From: Patiria pectinifera
Lineage: Eukaryota > Echinodermata > Asteroidea > Valvatida > Asterinidae
NCBI GenBank assembly: GCA_029964075.1
Contig: CM057141.1
Span: forward strand, 11,346,001-11,410,000
Length of the DNA stretch: 64,000 nt
Direction of reading: 5' to 3'
Shown here one piece after another: positions 46,241 to 58,860 of this stretch; within the stretch, counting starts at the first letter, position 1; each line of letters opens with the position of its first letter. The translations under genes were made by a program, and so were the position numbers. The notes below the pieces were generated by a model. That model saw only the letters and a program-made list of their open reading frames with translations, did not search any database and was not told where the DNA came from.

Positions 46241-48217
46241 CTAGACCTCTGGCTGCATGGAGTCAACAGACCCAGAGTCTACTTGGAGTAGTTGATGACG
46301 AAACTGGGCTCTTCTCTTGAAGCGGACATAGATGCCAAGAACATGGGCGGCATAGAGGAGGGAGCATGTGTAGCCCAGGACCTGAGCAGAAGAGAACAGA
46401 GGAGGAATAAAGGGCGTCACATGTGAAATTTTATTGGTAAAATGACAACATATTGATTTTTTTTCAATATGTATGTTTTATTTAAACGAAAAAAGCTACT
46501 TTTTTTTTCTATTTTGGATGTTTTCAACCCCCTGAAAATACGCTTTTATTTTGGGTTGCTTTTGGCCCCATAAAGTGCACAAACGATACATGCGTGAAGT
46601 ACTGTCAGACTGCAAATAATTAGAAATTTGTATAGTTATTATTATTTAATTAATTATTTCTGGTAATGAAACCAGGGATTCCTCAAAAGCGCCCTAGGCA
46701 CTGCAGCTAGCAAACCTGAAGAAACCTGTAGAGAAGACAATGAGTAGAAATTATAGTTTTAGAGGTGGGAGGAAAAGCCCAGAAGAATATTCTGGGGAAA
46801 ACCCACAGAATCAGGCAGGGACTGAAAACCCAATGCACAAATTGGCCCAGGCAGGATTCGGACACGGATCTCAGTGGTGGAAGGCGAGGAAAGTACTGCT
46901 ACGCCAACCTGACTCCCCCACGCCAACCTGACTCCCCCATGGTTGCATTTTTGTGTGTGTCTCTTTCAAAAGTGAATAACTTTTGCATTGTTAGAAAAAA
47001 AGCAATTTACAAACAAAATCTATTTTTTCGGGGGTGAGACTTGAAAAAATACAAAAAGCACAGGGAGAGGAACTTTAATGTGGAGTGGACCCATTCAAGT
47101 GTAAACTTACATGAAAAAGATCATGCACCCAGCATGACTGTACAGGGTGGTTAAAAAAAAAAGGACACCCACTTTTGACTCCAATTTTCACCTATTTAAT
47201 GAACTTATTTTAAATATTTTTTTTCACTTAGTAGTAAAGTATAGGCCTTTAACCATGCATGGTGAAAAAAGCTTAGTAAAAGTCGCAAAAATAGTGATAT
47301 TATGCTAATTTGAATACAAGTCGCCAAAATCAGTCTTGTCCACGGGTTATTCTATGTACCTTGAACGTTTTCGTAGTTCACAAAAATTAAAAAACCTTCC
47401 CACCAAAATATATTTTGCTCTGGTAACTTTTATTGAAGCTGTCCAATTATTTGTGTCAGTGTTAAGATCATCTACTCAATGAGCTGTCGGCTTAAGTTCA
47501 TTGTTGCATAACATTACATGTACATAACATGTAACAATCAAATCTCATGCCCTTTCAAATAAAGCTCCCCTAGCTGAGCTCAGTCAAGCGAAGGGAATGT
47601 ATACCTCCGTGGACAAACAGGTTTCGCACATGAAATGTTCAAATTAGCATAGCTCGAGGACAAAATGTGCAAATGCAACGATTTTTTACTCACATTTGCT
47701 TAAAGGCCAGTACTTACTAGCTACTAATCGACAGTTAAAAAATAATTTTTAAAAAAAGGTGAAAATTACTGTCGAATGTGGGTGTCCTTTTTATTGAACC
47801 ACCCTGTATATACCCAGGCCTCACATAGTCTATAGAATATCCGCTTATACAGCAAGCATCTATGATATGCGTGCAGATACTAGATTCGGTGATTAAATAT
47901 GCAAAACAAGACTGTATCTTGACCTCCAGAATCTGAGCATTCAGCCCCATAGTGTACCTGATAAAATATTATTCACTGACACAGTGGTTTCATGGTTTAA
48001 CAAGCAACTTTGTTTCCGAGCTGCAAACGTCTCCCAAATTTGCATCATTTCTAATGGTCCCTAATTAAGGCAATGCACTCACTACTCCTGCTACGAGCTT
48101 GTTAGCGGCCGTCCAATCAGCGACTATGAATGTCCGGTTGTAGGTGGCACTGGCTGAGGCAATCATACAGGAGGAGATGAAATACAGGAAACTAAGACAA
48201 GAGCTCAAGATGATGTC
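46241..48217 (-). CDS. MAL/plasmolipin-like MARVEL-domain protein, last two exons only
   Basis: A tetraspan membrane protein family of vesicle and raft membranes. Minus-strand exons 48083..48217 and 46241..46381 join in phase 0 (gtgagt donor, cag acceptor). The first encodes an Asp then a hydrophobic span (IILSSCLSFLYFISSCMIAS), a loop and WTAANKLVAGV. The second continues VLGYTCSLLYAAHVLGIYV, a second span, then basic FKRR and a short tail to the stop. This matches transmembrane helices 3 and 4 of MAL-type proteins, where an exon also begins at the equivalent Asp. Exons for helices 1 and 2 were not found within the window and may lie far to the right. The intron contains a SINE-free stretch, a MITE at 47143 and a SINE at 46640. 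Confidence 0.72.
46640..46939 (-). mobile_element. tRNA-derived SINE (copy 2 of the TCAGGTTGG family)
   Basis: Same element as 31958-32245 (shared ctggtaatgaaacc, agaagacaatgag, aacccaat, ggaaggcgaggaaagta). Its right edge holds a 19-bp tandem copy of cgccaacctgactccccca. Inside the MAL-like intron. Confidence 0.82.
47143..47806. mobile_element. TA-flanked MITE with TACAGGGTG ends (copy C)
   Basis: TACAGGGTGGTTAAAAAAAA on the left and ATTGAACCACCCTGTA on the right, with ggacacccac and gtgggtgtcc inside. In the MAL-like intron. Confidence 0.85.
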
Positions 48218-49237
48218 CTGCAGATCATAGAGAGAAAAATGGGCAAGATGTTACGTTTAATGAATGATCACAGGTTAACCACTTGGCGACGGGTTGATAT
48301 TTGCCGAAAATTTAGATTTTTGAAAAAGACAAAATATCACAGCCGACTTTTGATATACAGCCAAATGCCACAAATACTGATTCGCAAGAGTCATTTCAAC
48401 AGTATTTGTATGTTATTTCTTACAGCAACGTCATATTTTTCAACACTCCGGGGTGTACCCAACGAGCGTAAATTGTACGACAACAGGCTGTGCACAGCGG
48501 CCTTGTTCAAGTTCAACACACGGTCCGCCTCCACAGATTTCTTGGACTTTGTGTGTGTGTACAAAACCAATGGGGGATTAGCGTGTTCAGACTTCACCCG
48601 GAGGGGAGTCGAGGCACGCTTGATGTTTCAACCCGTCAGCCGTGCCTGTGTATAAACACAGCCAGATCGTATTAACACGTCATCCGACGCGAACTGGTTT
48701 AGTATATATTGACTGTTTTCATACGCAACTGACATTAAAAGAAATTCCAGAAATTTTGTGTAGGAGCAATGGAGCTTTGCACGGTCTAGAGAAATGGCAC
48801 TATTAGGCTGCCAGTCCTAAGCCTTCTTGGACATTTGATTTTCTTTGTTTATAATACAGTTGTTGATCATTTAATTAATTAATGAAAGAAAATATTATGT
48901 TGCCCCTTTAAGAATCAAATGGGATTGGCAGCAGGTGGTTCGGGGGCGTTAACCCATTAGTCCCTGCATCACCTCTAGCCTGCCCCGCCTACTCACTACA
49001 ACACCCCTGAAGCCACCAGAGCATTCAAAGGTTTTAGGAATCATCAGGGAATAAATACAAGGTTATACGATGTATACAGGTGTTAATGGATTCAATTTCT
49101 ACAAGACATGAAACTGGTTTGTCAAAAACTGAAAGAGGGAATTCTTAACTGCACAACTTTTTTTTTTATTTCTTCTTGAATGGCATCAATAGGCACGTCA
49201 AAGAAGAACTTTGAGAAAGGTACAGTTATGTATCCGT
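48218..49237. other. Region upstream of the MAL-like exons, with one unproven exon
   Basis: On the minus strand a frame open from 48630 to a gtaaga donor at 48418-48423 would join the 48217 exon in phase, but it has no ATG and no transmembrane helix. It also carries a CCAAT-like box and local CpGs. It may be a promoter or a false exon. Confidence 0.3.
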
Positions 49238-49842
49238 GGCAACCAAAAGTGCAGGACATTAGAGATCAGAAGCAAGATGAAAGCTTAATGCTGTTAGTTT
49301 TCTCTTAAATTGTTGGGAGAAACATCCCTTTAGGTGGAAACTAATGTAACTAATGTTAAACTGGTGTGCTGTGATGTTTAAAAGAGCAAAAAAATTCTGA
49401 GCAAAAGCATTTGGCAATAGAAACATCTAAATTAACTGGTCAAGTAATGTTATGGATATTATCAAGCTGCCTGCAGTTTTGGAGAAAGTTAAATTAAGTT
49501 TAACGTTAGTTACGGCATTACTATTGAATAAACCTACTTCTCCTCGAGCTTTTTTCCACAAAAAGATGTTACTTTCTAAGCAATGGATACCTTTATTGAC
49601 AAGACTATAAGAAGCCCTCAATTGTCTCGTTTGATACTTGCAGAAGAATGCACAAGTGGAAAGTGGACACCATGTAACTTACGTTAAAGTTCTATGCCTT
49701 GCAGTGAACAATATTTGGCCTATTATCTTTTCAGTGTTGTTTTCCACTTAAAGGTATGTTTCTCCCAACAATTTAAGAGAAAAACTAACAGCACACAGCT
49801 TTCATCTTGCTTCTGATCTCTAATGTCCCACTTTTGGTTGCC
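49238..49842. repeat. Long inverted repeat, ~100-bp arms
   Basis: 49238-49340 and 49742-49842 are complementary at roughly nine bases in ten (ggcaaccaaaagtg..., agatcagaagcaagatgaaa...). No target duplication was identified. Confidence 0.8.
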
Positions 49843-52064
49843 AATATTGTGACCTTACACATCCAGGTTTTGCACCAGGGAAGGAGGGAGGAAGAAGGGA
49901 AGACAAAGACAGACAGTTTTGGATTTTTATGCAAAAGGGAACCCAACTTTGATTCATCTATTTTTAAAGGGGGCCTAGTAAACTTGGCAACTATGTTGGT
50001 GGGGTGACATGACCCATTCGTAAATCTACACATCACAGCGATAAGTTCACAGCTAGGTGCTGCATCTGGATAGTCAACCTACAGGCTCTCAATTACACAT
50101 CCAGTGTTTAAAAACCTGGTCGCCAGCAATCACACGCTGAGCAACTGTTTGTTCAAGTTGCTCATTGTGCAACCATGTTTCCCTTCACAGTTTCCGATTA
50201 CACAAACTGCAATCGTATTTCATCACATTTGAGTAACACTAACCAGCTTCCAGCTATGACTATTATTGCTTCCCTCCTTCATCCATAACACAGTACAATC
50301 TGTCCTGGTAGTGCTTGACCGCGCAAGGAAAATAAACCAGCTGAGCTAGGGGTCACATGACCTTGGATGAGAGATGGGGGAGGGGGGGGGGAGACAGATG
50401 GTTGATGAGCAGCAACAGGCTGCTTAGGATTTCTTGTTGGCCTACAAAACGGCCTCACTGATGGATAGAATATTAGTCTTTGGCCTGAACCTCTGGATTA
50501 AGAGATATTACTGACAGGGATTTGTCAGTCAGTTGATCGATATTAAGCACGATCTTGTCATTTTGGCCAGCTGAGCACTGGACAGACTGTAAACAGACAC
50601 ACTTAGTCCATATATCAAGAGACCTTTATGGAAATGCAGAGCCACTGATACATGTAGTCTGTGTTGCTAGTGATGGTGTGGTCCTGGATATTCACACACT
50701 GTGTTTTGGTACAGCTAGGTGACAAGAAGGGGCCTATCCAGACAGGAGGGGGGACGGGGGGGGGGGCTGATTCTTTAAACGTATCAAGACATTTAGCTTG
50801 ATGACAAAGCAGTAATCAAATCAATCATGATCAAAATGATGTGCATAGTTTTTCACTTTATTCTCTAAAAGTGTAATATCCACTGAGCTGAAAGTTCAAC
50901 AGGTTAGGTTTTGAACAGTCTTCTTTGGATTTTGAGCGGTGTTATTATTATATTATTTGAAGAGAAAGAACAAAATGCATGAAAAGCAAACGATCCCATA
51001 TATGATAATGTCGTCAAGTCTTAGATTGGATTTGGATTATATTCTCCTAACACAGCTGGGACCTGACATGTAGTAAACCTGCCATGACGATACAGGTTGC
51101 TAGACTATCAACAAGTTGAGTCAAATTGGCAACCTTGGCAGCGCACTAGAAGCAAAAATTCACTCGTGCAATATTCAAACTAAAGCACACTCTGCCCTAG
51201 ACAGATCTGTCTTATTACAATCCGGAGTCAAGACTTATGCCAGTATGGATCAAAACAATGAGAAACAATTAAATGTCTCAAACACATGCAGGCACACACA
51301 TGCACTAGCCACGAAAAGAAAAAACAAACAATCACAGATGCCATCCTCATCACCAGGCAAACATCAGGTGGCATTGGCCCATAATGAACCCATGGATCAG
51401 CCAAAATCCAAGACAGATGGTCAGAACTGGTATCGTAACCAGGGCAACTCAAAGACACACTTTTGGAGCAGATCCTTAAAAACAACACCCACGCTGGCTG
51501 CCTTGGCTGGACTGGACACCTGTCGGCAGCCATCCATTTTCCGCCCTAAAGTTCCCCTTATTTTTTAAGGGCACCTGGGATCAGTCCTGTAAATTCCTGG
51601 GGATAAAAAACACACGTGACCTGGCCGTGACCATCCTGGCAAAGTCTATTGGAATTTTCCCCTTATGGGAGGGGGGGGGGGAATTTTAATTGCATACATT
51701 TAGGGTACAATACTGTTGTAGGTTTCCCAACTCCCACACCAGCCATTAAAGAAAAGAAAAAAAAAGTGGTGGTTATTATGTTTTGAGTATTCCTGCCATT
51801 CAAAGTGTTGGGCCTTACAGAGTTTGCTCATAAATTCTGAATTCAAAGTTTCAAGGGCATGTGGTTTGAAACATGTGGAGTCGATGCATCTAAACCGAGA
51901 AATCATGTACAAAACTTGTATTGTGCCACATCTCCAGGGATGCACCTCATCTTGGTTTGAATCTGGATACATTAAGGATTATGAAACGTATCCTACAGAA
52001 TCCCGAAACAAATGTGTTGCAGTAGAGTAGGGGCAGAGCCAATGTTGGCCGAACCTGGCCATAT
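49843..52064. other. Intergenic DNA
   Basis: Apart from the repeat copy at 50838-51020 and G runs (50376-50394, 50740-50767, 51669-51681), nothing is supported. Confidence 0.35.
50838..51020. repeat. Dispersed repeat, copy 3
   Basis: Shares tctctaaaagtgtaatatcc and aaagttcaacaggttagg with the copy at 31296. Confidence 0.65.
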
Positions 52065-52528
52065 GGGCAATTCCACGGTTACTCACGTTACATTTTTGAT
52101 GTACTTTTGAGTTTCCTTGGGCTGTAATTACCTTATTGAAAAGGTTTAATAGCTGTTATCCCATTCCCCATGGTAGATAGAGTAGACCTAGACCTACCTA
52201 AGCACCAAAGATGACATCCAGAAAAATGTGTTATGTATGATAAACAAGACGCACAAAATCGGTTACTCATGTTACAAAAATGTAACGTGAGCAACTGATT
52301 TTGTGCGTCACGTTACGAAAATGTAACGTGAGTAACCGATTTTGTGCGTCTTGTTTATCATACATAACACATTTTCCTGGATGTCATCTTCGGTGCTTAG
52401 GTTGGTCTAGGTCTACTCTATCTACCATGGGGATAACAGTTATTAAACCTTTTCAGTAAGGTAATTTACAGCCCAAGGAAACTCAAAAGTACATCAAAAA
52501 TGTAACGTGAGTAACCGTGGAATTGCCC
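52065..52528. mobile_element. 464-bp fold-back element, near-perfect palindrome
   Basis: GGGCAATTCCACGGTTACTC at the left is mirrored exactly at the right. Similarity of the arms runs about 200 bp inward to a centre of repeated gtaacgtgag words (52255-52345). Flanked by atat on both sides. Confidence 0.9.
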
Positions 52529-54217
52529 ATATGGACTTGGAGACTGTAGTTTTATCTTTCGCAAAAAAAATGTTACCAAATATTTAATTTGGGGCATTTC
52601 ATTTTGGAACATGCAATGGAGAGGCAGAAACACGGCTTGCACAGTGGAGGCAGATTCTTGAACTTTATCCAAAAGGGCAGAAAACTCAAGGGATCATTTA
52701 ATTATCACCTTGTTCACACTTGGCCTTGACAAAAGTTTCTTAGCTCCCGGAAAAAATTGATATTTCAAGCTCCAACGTTGCCTTGCTGTGAGCCCATAGA
52801 GCTAGGACCCACAAAATTGGCCCCAAACACCCACAAGTAACGAGTCCCCTGTGCCAAATCCTGCTCGACAATTTGGATATTTTTGCCCTCGTAAACGCAT
52901 GACAGGGGGTAACACAAAATAGGCCAGAGGAAAATTTGGCCATCATAAAGGCTGAGCAAATAAGCAAACATTTTTTTTTAACGTTGATATGTTGGGATAG
53001 GAAGCAGCGGGGAACTGCCACTGCCCCCATGATATGTGTACCTTGAGTCTAGGAGTTGGACGCAACCGGCGGGATACATGTTAGACCTGACCGAGTTCAA
53101 AAAGTTGAGTCAAAACTGTAATTCTTCGGCAAATAACGCTTACATGGATTATGTAGAAACTATGCCCCTGCCATGAACTATACCCATGGATTGTAAACCG
53201 GTGTCATATGAAATTTGGACTCCTATGAAATCTGGTCTCTTTGACCTTATATAGACTCCAACCCTCACTTAGACGTGCACAATACAATATATATTTCACG
53301 GACTCCAAATTTCATACTACACCGGCTCTCGGAGAGTCAACTCAAAGTGACACTTACATCTTAAACCACCTCTGCCTATCATTATCAATTTAAATAAATA
53401 CCTTTTTATTGCTAAATTGGCTGCATCAAATGTCCAATCACGGGTGAAAGCACAGGAGAGATACCATGCAGTTAGTTATCACTCACAATAACTTTTTAAC
53501 AAATTAAGTCCAATGTGGCTTTATGGACACATTTTCATAGCATTTCAAGATTCTTGGTCAGTAAAAAAAATCACTATACTGTACCAACTATTAAAAAAGC
53601 AATCACTTCTCCCCGTAGATCTATGTATTTGTGCTCAGACCTCTAGCCATGTTTTGGCTTCAAAATTTACAATCAATTGCCAATGGCTTCTATTTTATGA
53701 CGACCTTCAGCAGAAAAACTCCACCCTGACAAGACACACATGCTTCAAGATGATCAGCGTGTCCAAATGCCACTACTGTGATCAGTTTTGCTGGATAATA
53801 GAGCATCAATGTCACGAAGGAACAAACTATGAGAGAATTTATGGCTTGGCAATATGTCTCATTGACAGGGACTGGGTTCGTCCAAGGCAACATATACCAG
53901 CTGCGAGCGTGGCTGGTTGATGGCTATCTCCGAAATCTACCCCTGCAAAATGACTTGATGCAGCTTAGACCCAGTCAATGAAGCGTAGTGCATTCATAAT
54001 GGATTGTGGGGCGTTAAGGTTTTTTTCCTGTCACAAAAGGTGGTAAAGTCATTATTATTAGATCAATCTGGCTGGAGCCCTACCCAAGGTTGAGCTTGTT
54101 TGTGTGATATGTTTAGCCATGAGGTTGCTGAAAATAAATCCTGTTATCTATTCCAACTTCAACTTTGTTATACACAATTTTCTGTCACCATTTCTATGGT
54201 TCTCTGAAATTCTAAAG
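52529..54217. other. Intergenic DNA
   Basis: No gene supported on either strand. Confidence 0.35.
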
Positions 54218-54221
54218 TTAA

Positions 54222-55271
54222 AGGGCCCATGCAATGTATTTTTTTAATGCAATCCTTGAAATGCACTTTTTGTGTCCCATTTGACCTTATTTTCAATTTC
54301 TGCTTTGCCATTTTCAAGGGTATCTTTCCATATTAATGAACAAAAGTGTGATGTTGTTTCAGGCAGAAACCTCAATGTTACAGTTATTTCGGAAACCAAA
54401 AGTTGCCAGAATTTTGGATATTTTGCTGTCGTAAATTTTCTTTGGTGTGGTGATTCGCTGTTGTGTCAATACATGGCAGTAAGCTAGTGAGCAAACTTTT
54501 CTCACAGATGTTTTCAATGAGCAAATGTTTTGGCAATGTGAACAGAAAACCCCTTAAAGGGAATGTACATATTGGCTTTTGCTGTAATTTTCAGAAATGA
54601 ACTATTTGAGGGGTAACTATAATAGATCAAATATTGTTACACTGACATGTTTGAAGTTTTGTGTTCGAAAATGCTGGAAAAACCAAGAAAAAACACAAAT
54701 GGTGGAGAAGTCTGGTTCCCTGATAAATTTATAGATGCCAGAAAATTGTAAGGTAAGGTAACTAGTCTAGCTTGCACCCCGTTCATGAACATGTAACCAA
54801 TTAGCAAACAAGATTTGCACTGGAAAAAAAAATGGTGAATTTGGAGCAGTAGTTGAAAAAAAGTTAGGTTTTTCCAACGGTGGTCGGCCGACCACTGTTG
54901 GAAATTTATACAAAAATACCATTTTGTTGAAAATGACTTCACACCAGATGCCATAATTTTACAACATGCTTGAGACTGTCATTTACCAACATCCTAGTAA
55001 GATATATCATAAAAACTTGGTAGTTTTATTTTTCGATGTTTGCAAATATTGTATATTCCCTTTAACTGAAAAGTTCCTTCCTGAAATGACATCACAGCAG
55101 CAACACCCTCAGTTTTTCGGAAATGCATTGACAATTTTAAATGTTGAAAGAAGTGCACTTTTCAAAAAAATAAACCAAAAAGGGATGTGAAATAGTTTTT
55201 ATACATTTAAGAGTGGAAAAATGCACAACATATGTGTCATAAGAAGAAAAAAAATCATGTCATGGACCCTT
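54222..55271. mobile_element. TTAA-flanked MITE hosting a nested insertion
   Basis: TTAA-AGGGCCCATG on the left (54218-54231) and catggaccctt-TTAA on the right (55261-55275). Its inner arms are also similar. The element at 54558-55061 lies inside it. TTAA duplications suggest Kolobok- or piggyBac-type mobilisation. Confidence 0.75.
54558..55061. mobile_element. TTAA-type MITE (copy 1), nested
   Basis: Flanked by TTAA (54554-54557, 55062-55065), ends AGGGAATGTACA and ATATTCCCT. Similar throughout to 56797-57312. Contains a 30-bp near-palindrome with ggtcggccgacc at its centre near 54870-54900. Confidence 0.85.
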
Positions 55272-55275
55272 TTAA

Positions 55276-56792
55276 ACACTCAGAGGAACATCTGATATTC
55301 TGAATGTGGCATTTTAGAAGAATTGTGGGGGATTGGGAAAAAAAATATGAAAAACAAAAGGGCGTGAGGTGTATAGCCTGTGGTGATAATATAATGGTAA
55401 ACATCTGTTTGAGTTTAACACACACAAAAGCGTTGCACCCTGCACAAACAATTAAACTGCATTTTATGAGCGTCTGGTGCTAAACACAACAGATCGCTTG
55501 TAAACACAACTAATGTTTATGTGTTGATTGGGTTTTATAGTAAGCCTTAAAGAGTTGCCTCGGGATCTAGCTGGGGCTAGCCTTGGTCTAAAAGACTGGA
55601 TTGCAGGTTTTGTTTCCCAAATGCAGCCATGGCCAGTGCCTGATGGTCAAGCTGCCCTGGCGGTACAGGGCACTATATCAACAAGATGCATCAAGACCAG
55701 TCTTGGGAACTTTGGCACTTGCACCCAAGATATTTTGAGCATGCCTCATGCATGTGCATTAACTTGCCCGGACAGGCTGCATTAAAAAAAAATCCAAATT
55801 GCAGGCTTGGACCAAGGTTTAGTTTGCAACATAAGAAACAATTGTCAATCTGTTAACGTTTCACACTGTGAAAATGCTGTTCATTTTGGGGTTTGAATGC
55901 GGTTTTATGCATTGGATGGGAACATCTTCAAAGTTGATATCTAAAGCAGTAATAAAAGAAAAGAAACCAAAAACTAGAAAGCACTCAGAGAGCGCAAACC
56001 TCCAAGGCTCAACAATTCCCCGCCATAATGTTAGTACACCCAAAAGAAATACTCGCATATCCACACACTTGATACAAACTGCGCTGCCCGCTAGTGCATT
56101 CTAGCTGCACACAAGTAATTTAGTCTGGTTTCCCGAGCAAAATTAGGATCCCACTCCTTTGACGTACACACGTGAAGGGCACCGCGCCTGTGTTATGGCC
56201 GCATCATATGTGGGAAAACAACAAGATTGATTTGCATAGCACGACGTCACAGCTTTGGGGTCATGCTTCTTAAACATACATATGTAAAGGGCACCGCGCC
56301 TGTGTTATATGGCCACATCCCATGCGGAAAAACAACAAGATTGATTTGCATATAAAAAGGCTTCACAGCTTTGGGGTCATGCTTCTTACATTCAAAATGG
56401 CTGCCATCGAAAGATGTTGTACGTGTGCATATGGGATCCATTTTCACACTGAAAGTTTCTTTGGAATGACAGATCCTATGCCACTGAAGTTTGAGAAATA
56501 AATTTTATGTCAGTACTGAACACATTAATGTTCGCTAAATTCAGGAATGTAAGTGGAAGGTTTCAAACCGGGTATTTGAAAATACGTCGCACGTCCACAG
56601 ATTGAAAGCGATTCATGGCTATATATAAGCCACGTTCACAGATGTAGCACATGGGGTGCCTTCTAATTCTTGAAGTAGATCCAGACCCAGATCCGGATCA
56701 CTTCCAAAATCTAATCGGTTTGTACTTGTACCAAGGACCACCCCTAAAACAATTTTCATGCAAATCCGTCCATAACTTTTTGAGTTACCTTG
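55276..56792. other. Intergenic DNA
   Basis: 55565-55835 has partial inverted similarity (ccttggtc words). 56160-56400 holds two copies of a ~120-bp unit (gggcaccgcgcctgtgttat, acaacaagattgatttgcat). No gene. Confidence 0.4.
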
Positions 56793-56796
56793 TTAA

Positions 56797-57312
56797 AGGG
56801 AATGTACATCATTTGCTTTTGCTGTAATTTTCAGAAATGGATGGAATTGGGGGGTTGGAAATATATAGCAAATATAGTTACACTGACTTTTTTGAGGTTT
56901 TGGGTTCGAAAATGCTATAAAAACCAAGAAAAAACAATCATTTTCCTGTAGTCTGGTTCCCTGACACCATTTAAGAAGAAACAGAGCAGTTTACATATAT
57001 TGGGGAATTGTAAGGTCAGGGAACCAGTCTAGCTGGCTTGTACCCGTTCATAGGTGTGTAATCGATTGCAAACAAGTGCGATGGTCAACTGGGGCCAGTA
57101 TTTGAAAAAAAGCCAGTTTTTTCCAACGCTGATCGGCCGATCAGCGTTGGAAATTGATACAAAAAATACCACTTTTCTGGAAAATGACAGTATACCAGGT
57201 GCCATGAATTTACAGGATGCTTTACACTGTCATTCACTAACAGTCCAGCAAGGTATTTAAAAATTATTTGGTAGTTTTATTTTTTAATGTTTGCAAATGT
57301 TGTATTTTCCCT
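56797..57312. mobile_element. TTAA-type MITE (copy 2) with a perfect 30-bp palindrome
   Basis: TTAA at 56793-56796 and 57313-57316. At about 57121-57150 is a fully self-complementary 30-mer centred on GATCGGCCGATC. Confidence 0.87.
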
Positions 57313-57316
57313 TTAA

Positions 57317-58204
57317 CAGACAAACCAACCAACAAACCAACACCGATGAAAACCTAACCTCCTTGGCGGAGGTATTCAGGAGGTCATGTGGTATATCACG
57401 GAGGAATACAAAGTATTTTCCATGGGTAAAGCAAGGGCTATATATACATATGCAACAATTGCCCAATCACAGATGAATCTGGCATGAGCATAACCCTATA
57501 TCTGGGATTCTCCACCCTAATAAACTTGGCTGTGATTGGTTAATTGGCTTGAGGGCAACAGGTGTCTCATAGTGTCATCAGCTGGACACCGTCAGCTGGC
57601 CTGTGGATTGGCTTGCTCTATGGTCATAATAGCTTGCTCAGATTTGGGTTGTTTTTGGATCTGGATTTTGTGTTAGAACCTATCACAGGTGTTTCTGATC
57701 ATCACTGCATCATGCATAGGATCAAGGCTGACAACCATTAAATGCTTTGGTCAGCCAGCAGGGCCCTGGGGAAAAAAATAGGGCACCTAGAAATGAATAG
57801 GATGACCACTCTTTTGGACCAATTAAACTTCAATTTCAGGGAGCTGATGGAAAACGTTCAGTTGTTGGGGTGACACGTTTTTATGCACTAGATCGTAAAC
57901 TCTAATATGCCCTATTCTTATTTTGATTTCGTTGTAACGAAAGAAAATTCAGAAATCAAGGGACATGAGAAACCAAAATTATCACTAGTTTGAGCTCCTA
58001 AAAAGGAAAATTTTCCCTTTGGTAGAAAAAATTACTTTAAATATGGAATTAGACACATGAGGATAAAAACTCCAAGTTCAAGAAAAGTTCAACTCACTAA
58101 AATGACACGTACACATTTATTTAAAGGATGATCTGTTCTTAAGAGATCTGTGTAAACTCACTACCGAGCTGCATAATTCATATAATCTAGGGGATAAACA
58201 CAAT
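57317..58204. other. Intergenic DNA
   Basis: No gene or repeat recognised. Confidence 0.4.
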
Positions 58205-58517
58205 TGAGTGAACAACCAACAGGGGCCATGCCCCCCCCCCAAAAAAACCCCATTTTTTTTTAAAGTGACGTCACAATAAAGGCAGGCACTGCGTGCGTAC
58301 ACCACCATCTTTTCCTCAAAAAAAAAAAAAATGGCCAAAGTGGTCAGAAATTGCCTCAGATCGCACCACAGAGCATCGAGAATCCAAAGTTTGTTTAGGC
58401 TCTTACGCGGGCCCCGAACCCACGCCGTAATTTTTTGGACCCACTTTTTGGGGGACCAAAATTTGTTTGCCCTACCCCCCCCCAAAAAAATGGCCGTTCT
58501 GGATCCTCTTTATAACA
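58205..58517 (-). mobile_element. hAT-type MITE, inverse copy of 27909-28210
   Basis: The central part (gaggcaatttctgacc read on the minus strand, and neighbours) matches the first copy closely. The ends are eroded, leaving ctggatcc without the final bases. Confidence 0.7.
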
Positions 58518-58860
58518 GGAGGGTCTCACCTCCTCTGGATGTAACCGTAAACCCCCATTTGTACTGATCTTACTTAATGATTTACAAGTATAACTTCGAC
58601 TATCAACTTGTAATCTTTCATTGCATTGTTGTACAAATGAAAATACCGTGTATACAGTATACCGTGCACTCATAAAATCAAATACTGCACATAAGTCTAA
58701 ATTGAGCTGAATAATCAACTGATCATAAATAAGTTATAATGGCAACAAGCTGGATTGAAAAGCAACTCCCAACAAAAAATATTTGGGTTCACACCATTCA
58801 CTTTATCATGTAAAATACCTTGCGTGCTTGTTTCTGGCTCAAGTCCAACCAGGATTTTTT

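Noticed and set aside
48239-48655. 138-codon plus-strand frame
   Set aside because: Opposes a possible minus-strand exon/promoter and has no recognisable domain.
51228-51533. First exon of the MAL-like gene on the minus strand
   Set aside because: It has an ATG but no strong donor and no transmembrane helix.
55528-55835. 85-codon plus-strand frame and partial inverted repeat
   Set aside because: No homology recognised, and the inverted similarity is too short to define an element.
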